Source: Edaphochlamys debaryana
Lineage: Eukaryota; Chlorophyta; Chlorophyceae; Chlamydomonadales
DNA length: 64,000 bases
Assembly (NCBI GenBank): GCA_016858145.1
Contig: JAEHOE010000013.1
Coordinates: forward strand, 1 to 64,000
Direction: 5' to 3'
Made by a program: the position numbers and the translations under genes. Each line of letters opens with the position of its first letter. Position 1 is the stretch's first letter. Shown piece after piece: positions 35,101 to 44,445 of this stretch. Below the pieces are notes generated by a model. That model was not told the DNA's origin and searched no databases. It was given only the letters and a program-made list of their open reading frames with translations.

Positions 35101-36139
35101 TCGGCGCTCTGTGATCCGCCACGGAGGCGGGCCCAACCGCCACCCCCTTGGCCGCCCGTTGCGCCGTCGCCCCCTCCTGCGCCCGCCCCGCCACCGCCCA
35201 AAGCCATACCGCCAGAGTGCATGGTAGGGGCGTGCTAGCTTGCTCGCAAGCCTTGGGATAGGCGCTTGCAATTGCCCCCTGCCTTGCGGGGGTACTAGCC
35301 GCAGGCCAGTAGCCGTACGAGTGATGAGACCACCTCTCTGGCGTAACCAGGTCGCAAGCAACGGCTGCCCCTGCCACCCGCTCTGGCGGGGGGCGGATAG
35401 GGCCTTCTTCAGGTACTGCGCCAATCCCGGTAACGCCTACGCCAGTCTCTGGTGGGTAGGGGTGGGCGGGTGTCCTTCCAAGCATATGGCACGAGGTGGC
35501 CTGTCCCAGCCAGCCGCCCTTCCTTCCGCGCTCTGCTCCGCTCACGCATGCACCAACCGGCGGCGCTGCCCGCAGGTGCGAGCTCGACCCCTCCTGCCCC
35601 AGCTGGAGCCCGACCCGGTACACCAGCTTCTGCGACGCACGGCTCAACCTGACCTACTGCGGCACGGGTGGGCGAGCCGCGATAGCACTGCTGCTAGGTA
35701 GCGCTAGTCTGTACGGCCTGCATTCCCTGCGTATCCACTCAAACGCCGTACACCCCACGCACTGCATACCTCCACTCACTTAACCTTTGTTGTCTTCGTG
35801 TTCACCCCGCGCGCAGAGCTGCCAGTGAGCTTTGATCAGACGGTTTCCGTCGCCCCACCGCCGCAGCCGCGCCCTCCCAGCCCCCCCCCCTCCCCCTCCG
35901 AAGCCCTCGGCGGCAGCACCGCCGCCCCCACCCGCTACCCCGCCGCCACCGCAGCCCCCCCCTCCTGCTGGCCCTCCCAGCCCTCCGCCTCCCAACGCTC
36001 CCAAGCCCCCGGCGGCCACGACACGACACCGCCTCCGCGGACACCCGGCACACCGCGCCGCCGCCGCCCCAGCCCCAGGCGCCGCCCCCCACCCAGGAGG
36101 GCCTCCCCGCCACCCGCCAGGCGCCCTCCGCAGTCGTAG
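32106..36139 (+). CDS. Secreted pappalysin-like (M43) zinc metalloprotease with Cys-rich modules and Pro-rich tail
   Basis: MQFSRAAVLVACICALFSLS (32106-32165) is a signal peptide. Its exon would end at a GC donor (TCAG|GCAGCAG), and only then does the phase fit the exon at 32448, so this first join is tentative. Later joins (32998/33102, 33604/33699, 35450/35580) are in phase. The catalytic zinc motif HEAFHHLGLPHTF (HExxHxxGxxH, near 33492) and the Met-turn GNYMTY (near 34052) identify a metzincin. Downstream CADDDGVADT matches the pappalysin C-x-x-D-x-V-x-DT pattern. Two related C-terminal modules follow (GCACKASWRIDGDKYAYC and GCPCHPLWRGADRAFFRYC), separated by a Pro-rich linker. The tail is Pro-rich, as in algal cell-wall glycoproteins. 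It probably acts on extracellular matrix or cell-wall proteins. The frame after the C run at about 35881 is ambiguous. Confidence 0.82.
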
Positions 36140-37198
36140 CTGGGGGGAGGCGAGGCTTATCTAGCAGTTTGCTCTTCACTTCTTGTTCGGCTTGCGCTTT
36201 GGCATTTACCGTGCTTGAGGGCGGGGGGTCGTGCTTGAATGGTGGATTTGAGTGAACGAGCGTTAACTGAGGTCTCGACTTGAGGTCTGTGGTCCGATGG
36301 TCATCGCTTGAATGCTTCTAGCTGATGTCGAGGGGGGGCTTGATGTCCTGCACGGGGGATGGGCGTACGTGCCCTACCTGAGCACACACCAGCCGCTGTA
36401 CCCAGCCACCGTGCTCTGCTGCATGCGACTCATCCGCCCCCCTCCGCTGCTGGACTGCGGCCTGCGCCGTTGGGGGAGGGCCGGGCGCCGCCGCACTGCA
36501 GCCTGCCGCCCAGCGCCCGTTGCGGCCAGGACCAAGCGCGTTGGAGCCTCCGGGTGATCGACGAGGAACGCTTGCGGCAGTGACTGCTAGCTATCCTGCC
36601 CCAGCAGCAGACACAGCAGCGTACCGGCAGTCCTCGCATGCTCTTACAACCACATCCGAGCAGCGGCGCTCTTGTGCAGCGCCTTCGTTCAGGGGCTCGA
36701 CCAGCGCAGCACAGCCACACCACATGTCTCAACCATGCATGACGCCTCATGCGCCTCTGCCCTGATGCACCTCCCCCACGGGCGTCCCACGCACTGCGGC
36801 AGCCCCTCACATCGCCCCAGCACCCGGCCAGGCCTTCCTTACGGCCCAACCCTCCTGAGCTCGTACGATCTACCCTATTGGCGCCCCCGCCCAAGCTCGG
36901 CCGCGCATCCCTCAACTCCGCTACAGCCGCCTCCGCGGCCTCTGGTGGCCCCCACCCGCTGCCGGCCATCCAGCGAGCACCCTGCCCCAGCGGCCCCCGC
37001 CTTCTGCCCCCGCGCATGAGGCCCCCGCCTGCAGCCGTGTCGCAACGCAACACACGGTATGCGGACAGCAGAACAGACAGCGGGCGCGGCCGTGCCCCTG
37101 CCCAGGCGGCGTCCGCAGGGAGAGACCTCGGGCCCCGCCCCGGCTCCCCGACGCACCACTCCCTTCTTGAGCGTGCGGCCTTGGGTCTCCGCCGTCCC
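36140..37198. other. Convergent 3' region between metalloprotease and PP2C
   Basis: Holds the 3' ends of the plus-strand metalloprotease and the minus-strand PP2C gene. No coding motif was recognised in either direction. The long plus-strand frame starting at 36749 is the antisense shadow of the PP2C tail. A minus-strand TGTAA is present at 36644-36648. Confidence 0.4.
36644..36648 (-). terminator. Candidate TGTAA poly(A) signal for PP2C gene
   Basis: TTACA on the plus strand gives TGTAA on the minus strand, about 550 bp past the PP2C stop codon, in the expected orientation. The support is the motif and its placement only. Confidence 0.4.
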
Positions 37199-40100
37199 TC
37201 ACGCCCTGCCGCCCGCGTACCCGCCAGCCGGCGCACCGCCCCCGCGGCCCCCAGCCGGGGTCGCCTTCCTCTGCACCGCCGCCGCAGCTGCGGCCGCCGC
37301 AGCCGCCGCCACGTCCGCGGGGTTTCTCCCGCCCGCGCCCGCGCCCCCGCCGTGCGGCCGCTGGCCCACGGTAGCGTCGAAGCCTCCGTAGCCCCCGCCC
37401 GGGGCCCCCCCGCTGGGGCTCCACAGGGTGGGCGACCCCGCCCCGAAGCCGGCGCCGAAGTCCATGGGCCCCGCGTACGTGGCGGCGGGGGCGGCGGGGG
37501 CGGCGTGGTGGCCGGCCCCTGCCCCGTGGTGCGGGGCGTGGTGGGGCTGGGGCCTGAGCGGGGCCTGCGGCTGGGGCGCGGCCACGGCGGGGTCCACCGC
37601 GGGCCCACCGTAGGCCCTGTGGCGGCCCGGGCCCGTGCGCAGCTCCACCACGGGGTCGCTGGAGGCGGGCGCAGAGGCCGCCACGTCAGCAGCGGGGGCG
37701 GAGGGGGCAGGCGGCGCCGGCCCGGCGAAGGCCGCCGTGCCGTCGCGGCTCTCCCGGCCCCGGCCGCCGCGACCCCGGCCCCCGCCGCGGCCGCCACCCC
37801 TTCCCCCGCCGCCGCCGCCGCGGCCCCCGCCAGGCGCCGCCCCGGCACCGCCATCGGCGCCCTCGGCGCTTCCGTCGTAGGATCGCCCCACACCGCCGCC
37901 CTCGCCGTCACCACGCCGGCCCCTACCCCCGCCCGGACCGCCCCGGGGCTGTCGGTCGCGCCGCTGCTGCCGCCCCGCGCCCTCCCCCTGGCCCTGGCCC
38001 TCCGCCCCAGCGGCTGCCGGGGCTGCTGCGGGCGACGGTGCTCCCCCCGTGAGGGCGGACTTGGGCACCGTCAGCACCCGCTGGGGCGCCGGGGCGGGGG
38101 CAGATCCCGCAACGGCGGCCCCCAGCCCCGTAGCCCCGCCATCCGCCGCCGCCGGCGCCTGGCCGCGCGGGCCTCGGGCGGGCCGGTCCCTGCGCTCCCC
38201 CTGGGGGCGGTCGGGCCGCTCCCGCTCCGCCCGCGGCTCCCGGCGTTCCCCGCGGGGCCTCTGCCCAGCCGCACCCGGCCCGGCCGCACCCTCCGCTGCC
38301 GGGACCGCGCCCGGTCCCGCGGGCGCCGCCGCCGCCGCCCCTCCTTCCCGCTCCTCGCCCGGCCGCTCGCGCCGCTGGCGGTCCTTGCCGCCGGCCCGCT
38401 CCGGGCGGTCGGCCCTGTCCCTCCGCTCCCTGCGCCCGCCCTCGCCGCCCGCCCCCGCCGCCTCCTCCCTCCGCGGCGGCCGCGCCTCCCCCGGCCGCGC
38501 GTACTTGAGCAGCTCCCGCTCCGTGTTGAAGCGGCCGCCCGGGGGCTCCTTCTTCTTGCGGCTGTCCACCGCCGTCCACTCGTCGTCGCCGCCATCGGGG
38601 GCGTCCGAGGAGCTGCCGTTGTAGCTGGGAGGGAGAGCGAGAGGGAGGGCGGAGGGGAGGGGGGAAGGGTTTCCCCGCTTGGAACTGAGGTCTAAAGAGC
38701 TGTAAAGCACACGAGGGGCATGCACTCGTGACCTCCTCCACCGCCGGGCAATGGCCGGTCTCCAAGGTGCGCCTTTTCCTGCACTCCCGCAGCCCGCAGC
38801 TGCAACCTCACCAACAACCACTGCCCCCCTCTCCCTCCATCCCACCCCACCCCACCCCACACCCCCCCTGACCCCCACTCACGCCTCCACGGGCAGCTTG
38901 AGCTCCATCAGCTCCCGCAGAGTGTCAGACATGGCGGCACCGCCACCGCCCCCAGCACCCCCCGCCGCCGCCGCCGCCCGGGAGCAGCTGCCGCCAGACG
39001 CGCTCACGCCGCCCGAGGCAGCCGCCGCGGGCGCTGGGGCGGGCGCCGCCGCCGCCCTCCGCTGGCGCATGATGAGCTCCGCCTCCGCCTCCTCGGCCTC
39101 CTCCGCCTCCGCCAGGGCGGCCAGGTAGGCGGCGGCGCGGGCGCGGTGCTGCCGGTGCCGCTCGCTGGGGGGGACAAGGGGGGGGGAAACGTAAGGGGGA
39201 GGATCGGGGTGCGGGGAGGGGGTGCACAGTGCCCCGACAGCACGCCCAGCCGTGCAGCCGTATGTCTCCACCAGCAGCCGCCACCACGCCACCACCACTG
39301 TGCGTGCGCCTCCTCCACCTCTGCCGCACTGCCCACCCTACCGGTATGCAGCGCAGCCCAGATGCCCCGCCCGAGGCCTCCCCATCTCCCCACACGCTCA
39401 CCCAACACCGCCCCCACCCCCGCCGCCCCCTCCACCCACCGCCAGCTCTCCGAGGGCGTCTCCAGCGGCCTCCACGCCTGCGCCGCCTTCTCCTCCTTGA
39501 GCCCCGCAGCCGCCAGCGCCGCCAGCGCCTGCGCACTGGGCGCCCCCGCGCGCTTGAGCAGCCCCGGCACGTGCGTGTCTGCGCCCCGCGGCAGGAAGTC
39601 CGCCACCACCACCGTCACGTCGTCGTCGTGCTTCTTGTTGCGGGTGGCGAACACGGCGGCCTTGGCGGCGGCCTCGCGGGCGGTGCAGGTGCGGAGCTGG
39701 GGGGAGGGGGGGTGGGGGGGAGGGGGGTTGGAGGTGACAGGTGAAGGGGTGCGGAAGGGGGAGGGGTTTGGACCAGGCAAGGGGTGAAAGGGAGCTGTGG
39801 GCAAGGGCCAGCTACGCACCATCCGAAGGGGCATCCTGCTCCTCCGCTGGCAGATCAAGGGCCGCCCCCTGGACCCATACCCCCATGAACCAGGCCCCCA
39901 AGCCTCCCCAGCCCCCCCCCTCCACCTGGCCGATGGTGGCCTTGGCGTTGACTGCGTCCCACAGCCCGTCCGAGGCCAGGATGAGCCGCGCGCCGGTGAC
40001 GGGGATGGAGATCTGTCGGATGGCGGGCTCGGGGATGAGCAGGCCCTTGGCGGCCTCGTCGCCTGCGGGGGGAGGGGGGGTTGGAAGTCGGCGAGGGGTG

Positions 40101-43100
40101 ACGGGGAGGTGGGCAAGGGCCGAGGGCTGAAGGCAAGGTAGCAGGTGCTGTGTGCAGGTCATAGCCTCCAAAGCCCGGAGCCCCTCCCTCCCAACTCCCC
40201 TTCCCCCCCCCTCACCGATGGTCCGCGTCATGTTGATGCCGCCCGGCCACACGCGCAGGTGCGGCTGCCCCTCGTGCGGGGTGGCGGAGCCGGGGGCGCC
40301 CTCCGCTGGGTCGTCCTCCTCGCCGTAGCGGGCGGGCTTGATGCGGCCTGGGGGGGGGGGGGGGCAGGGAAGGGGTGATTGAAGCTGAGCGGCTGAGCCG
40401 GAGCGCGGCAAGGCCTGCGAGCTACACTGGCCCCGCGCATGCAGGTACAGCAGACTTTCTTCCCTCCCCCGCTTCCTCCTCTTCCCCCGCTCCGCCCCCC
40501 CCCCACCTCCCGCCGCCAGGATGCGCTGCTGCTCCTCGGGGCTCTCAGCCACCCGGTGGTTGCCGCTGACCTGGGGGGAAGGGGGGAGGCAGGGGCAGGG
40601 AGGCGGGTAGGGGTCAGCCAGGAGTACGGGTGCTATTGCCGCCCGGCCCGAAGGAAGGGGTGCGCCTTCCCCCTGTCCGTCTCTGGCTGCAAACCCTTCC
40701 ACCCATGAGCCGTGAACTATACAACCCCGGCCCCTTTACCCCCCCCCCCCTCACCACCACGATCTCGCTCCCCGTGTCCAGGTAGGCCAGGGAGTCGCCC
40801 ACGTTGGCCACCAGCAGCTCCCAGCCCACCTGGGGGAGCGGGAGGGGGGGGGGAGGGAGGGCAGGTGAGGGGAGAGCACGGACGAGGCGGCCCTCTCCAC
40901 CACCTCCTCAGTGCCTCGGCGCCGCCTGGAGACCCGCCGCTATCACAGGCCCGGCGGCGGCCCGGCTCTCCCCGACACTTCTTCAGACTTTCCCTCCAAG
41001 CCACCCTCCACCCGCCCCCCCCCACCCCCCCCACCTGCACCGCCAGCGTGGCAGTGGTGCCCGACTGCTTGAAGCGGGTCACCACCTCCTCGTCGCAGGC
41101 CACGAAGGCGGCGTGCAGGGCCTGGGGGGGGGCGGAGAGGAAGGGGGTCAGGGGCAGGGAGCACGACGCGGCTAGGCAGCTGAGACCCCGCGGCCGCCTG
41201 ACTCCGCGCAGCCCCTCCCCAGCCACGTGCAGCTCTCCTGCGGCCCACCCCCCACCTTGGGCAGGCGGGCGATGAGTGCGTCCTGCACCGCCGCCACTCG
41301 GGCCCGCTCCAGCGCCTCGCCCCCCGCCTCCGCCTCCTCGGCGCCCAGGTAGCCCTCCGCCTGCAGAGCCTCGGGGGAGGAGGGCGGCTCGGGGCCCTTG
41401 GCGCGCTCGGCGTACCTTAGGGCGGGGGGAGAAGGTAGAGGAGGGGGATGAGGATGGAGTTGACGCCCGTCAGCAGCACACGTCGGCACACTGCGGGGCC
41501 TTCGGTCCCCGGCCGTCAGCGCCCCATCCCCCTAGCTCCCCCTCCCTCCCCCCTCCCATCACGTACCCAACGCCCCAACCCCCCCCACCCCCGCCCCCCC
41601 CCACGCACTTGCCCACCAGCCCCAGCAGGGTCCGGGACACGTGCTGCGCCGCGTGCCGCCCCCCGTGGCCGTCGAAGATGCCGAACGCTGACACGGGGGT
41701 GGAGGTGCCTGGGGGGGAGAGGGGGCGAACGGGATGGAGTAACGAGGCTGACATGGTGGCGACGGCGGCGAGCATGCAGGCGTGGGGATAGGAGCCTGCA
41801 GGGGCGGCCTCTCCCCGCGCAGCCCCCGCCCTTCTCCCGCCCTCGCTTGTCCCCATGCCTCACCTTCCGAGTCGGACCAGCACCAGGCGTTGGAGGGGGA
41901 CTGCGGGGCCAGGAAGGGGGGCGGGGGCCAGGCCTGGGACTGCGGCTCGCCAGCTCCCGCGGCACCCGTCGAGCTGCTCCCGTGCCCCTCCCATCCACCT
42001 TGGTTCACTTCTCTGCAGCCCACATGCTCACTTTGAGAACCCTTGCACATCCCCTCCCCCTCCCCCCCCCCCTTCCGCCCCACCTCCAGCCAGCGGTCCT
42101 CGTTCTTGACCTGCACCTTGCCCAGTCCGTCCGCCACCGCCGGCCCCAGCAGCGGGTCGTGGTCCACCTGCCGCCCCACGTGGAAGTCCGCCGCCGGCTC
42201 CTCCCCGAAGTCCGCCTCCAGGTCCACGCTGATGGCGCGGGAGGCGGCCTTGGAGAGGGGGGCCGAGGCAGAGGTGGCCGAGGGGAGCTCGGGGGAGCGG
42301 GAGCGGGGGCCGTCGGGGGAGCGGGAGGCGCCCGTGTCGGGGGGCGTGGGCGGGGGCTGCGAGGAGGCGCGTTCCGGCATCGCCGCCTCCGCCGCCATCA
42401 CCTCGGCCTCGTCGCCGCCCTCGCCCCCGCCCCCGGACCCGCCGCCCTCGCCGCCCTTCTTCTTCTTGCTCTTCTTCTTCTTCTTCTTGGCCCCGCCGCC
42501 CCCGGCCCCAGCCGCCCCGCCGTCGCCCTCATCGCCGCTGCTGCCGCCGCCGCCAGCCGCCTCCGCCGCAGCGGCAGCGGCGGCGGCGTGCGCCTCGCCG
42601 CCGTTGGCGGAGGCCGCGGGCGCCGGCGCCCACTCCTCTCCCCCCTCCGCCTCGTCCTCCTGCCCCGCCCCCGCTCCGCCCTTCTTCTTCTTGCCCCGGT
42701 TCTTCTTCTTCTTCTTCTTGCCCCCGCCTCCGCCCCCCTCCCCGCCCGCCCCCTCCCCCTCGTCGTCCGACACGTCGTCGTGCTCCAGCAGCCCGAACAC
42801 GTTGTTGGTGGAGGCGGCCGCGGAGGCCAGCACCGAGTTGGGGGGGGACACCATGCCGGGGAGGTGGCCGCCGCCGCCAGAGCCGCGCAGGCCGGAGGAG
42901 GGGGGCGGGGGGGAGGCGGTGGCGGTGGCGGCGGCCAGCAGCGCCGCGGCGGTGGGCCCCGGCTGTGCGAGGCTGGAGGGGGCGAAGGAGGGAGGAGGGT
43001 AGGGGGCAGGGCGAGGCGGGGTTGGAAGGCAGCGGCAAGCGAGGGGGGGTGCGCACGGGGCTGAGTAACGGACGCTCGCCGCCTGAACCAGGAACTCTGC

Positions 43101-44173
43101 CTCCCGAGGCCGGCGGCAGGGATGCAGCACCCGTCCACAGCCGCCTGGCTTTTCCCTTGACCCCGGCGCCGCCCCCTTGCCCCACCCCCCGCCCACTCCC
43201 GCACCGTATCGTGAAGCGCCGCTGCTTCTTGCTGTACTTGGCGGCCTCGTCACTGCCCAGCTCGTAGCCTGGGGGGGGAAAGAGAATACGGCCGAGGGCA
43301 GTTGGCTGGCGCAGTGAGACGAGCGACACCCTCGACGACGGGCCCAGGTGCGACACAAGCAGTGCTGCGAGGAGGCAACATGCTGAGCAGCCACATCCTC
43401 CGTGCCGTCATGCAAACCGTCACGGGCTGGGCGGGTTACGCGCCGGCTCCGCTGCGGGCCGCACAGCCCCGCACGCACCCGGCAGCTCGATCAGGCCAAT
43501 GACCTGGGCGTCGGAGGCGCGCTCGAAGGAGACCTGGGCCACCCCGGGGGTGGCGCCGTAGATGAGGTCCACGTCGCTGGTGGGCAGCGGGTGGGGAGGT
43601 GGGGGGGGGCGGGGCGTGTGTGGTTCAGCGGCGAGCGCGCCCGCGGGGCAGCCGTGCGACCGGTCGCTCGGAGCACGACAGCTCGGCGCTACAAGCTAGG
43701 GCGTCTGCTCGGCGCGGGGCTCTGTCGGCGCTGCGTTTAGCGCGGGGCTGACTGTGCACCCGCGGCATGGACACCTCGCGGCCTCCAGTTCGGCAGCGAG
43801 AGCCGCGCCCGCTGGCTGCCACGCTAGAGAACTTCGATCGGTCTCCAGTACGGCCGCGGGGCTTGCTGCGCGGCTTCATGTCCGTGGTCTTGCGGAGGCG
43901 AGGCACACGGTCGAGAGATCTGCCGCGCGGTGCACCAGCGCCCTGACCGCCGATCTATGTTGTGCTGTGCATCACTTCGAGAGCATGGCGTATCAGCGGA
44001 GCTCGGCTGCCCTGGCTCGCTGCTGTCGGCCTTGTAGGCGATCTCCCGCAAGCTCCGTTCGCTCCCGACTGGCCGTCCCACCTGGCCGCCAAGCCCTCTG
44101 GCAGGTACGCGTGCAGCAGGCTGCCGAAGTCATCTTCACAGACTTCATAGCGTATATCACCGTTCTCTTGCAT
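37199..44173 (-). CDS. PP2C-type Ser/Thr phosphatase with long RGG/Pro-rich extension
   Basis: About 15 exons and about 1,300 residues. The start MQENGDIRYEVCEDDF at 44173 joins in phase (GCCAG|C) to the exon at about 43583. Residues up to 80 are unfamiliar. A low-complexity insert of about 300 residues with two Lys-only runs and poly-Ala follows, ending in NEDRW. PP2C motifs come next: FGIFDGHGGRHAA (near 41690), SGTTATLAV, LVANVGDSLAYLD, GNHRVAESPEEQQRI, GGINMTRTIGDEAAKG, LASDGLWDAVNA and HDDDVTVVVADF (near 39630). The metal-binding aspartates (NED, DGHGG, SDG, DDD) are all present, so the enzyme should be active, Mg/Mn-dependent and remove phosphate from Ser/Thr. Joins at 39450/39164 and 38883/38627 are in phase and fuse the domain to an Arg/Glu-rich then Gly/Arg-rich tail of about 570 residues, with GGRGGG tracts and poly-Ala. 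The tail suggests RNA association (inference). Confidence 0.88.
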
Positions 44174-44445
44174 TCTGCGCGAGGGTCCTTCCCCAGCCAG
44201 TGCGTTAGCCGAGGAGGACGAACAGGTCTATGTGATGTGCAAAAGGTTCAATAGGGCGGCCAGCGGTTCTAGGACCCCCTCTGCCGCGTCGGCGTTTCGG
44301 TGGTACTGCCATCGGCGACGCGCCGGAAGCTCCAAAGTCTGCCAGCGACAACACAAAAACTTGCAACGCACCCCAACGTATCGTGTCGTGCCACAGACGC
44401 GCCATCTTCCTGAAACAAGGGAACCCTAACTCACATGCCAGGGAC
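44174..44445. promoter_or_regulatory. 272-bp divergent region between PP2C and F-box genes
   Basis: The start codons of the minus-strand PP2C and the plus-strand F-box gene are only 272 bp apart. Unless 5' UTR introns extend further, the two genes share one compact upstream region. No specific element was recognised. Confidence 0.45.

Noticed and set aside
36749..38695. Long plus-strand open frame (648 codons)
   Set aside because: Lies antisense to the RGG tail of the PP2C gene. Its Pro/Arg/Ala composition is the mirror of Gly/Arg codons, and it has no domain or splice logic.
41448..43064. Plus-strand open frame (538 codons) with poly-Leu tracts
   Set aside because: Antisense of the PP2C Lys-rich insert (CTT runs), produced by low-complexity coding DNA.
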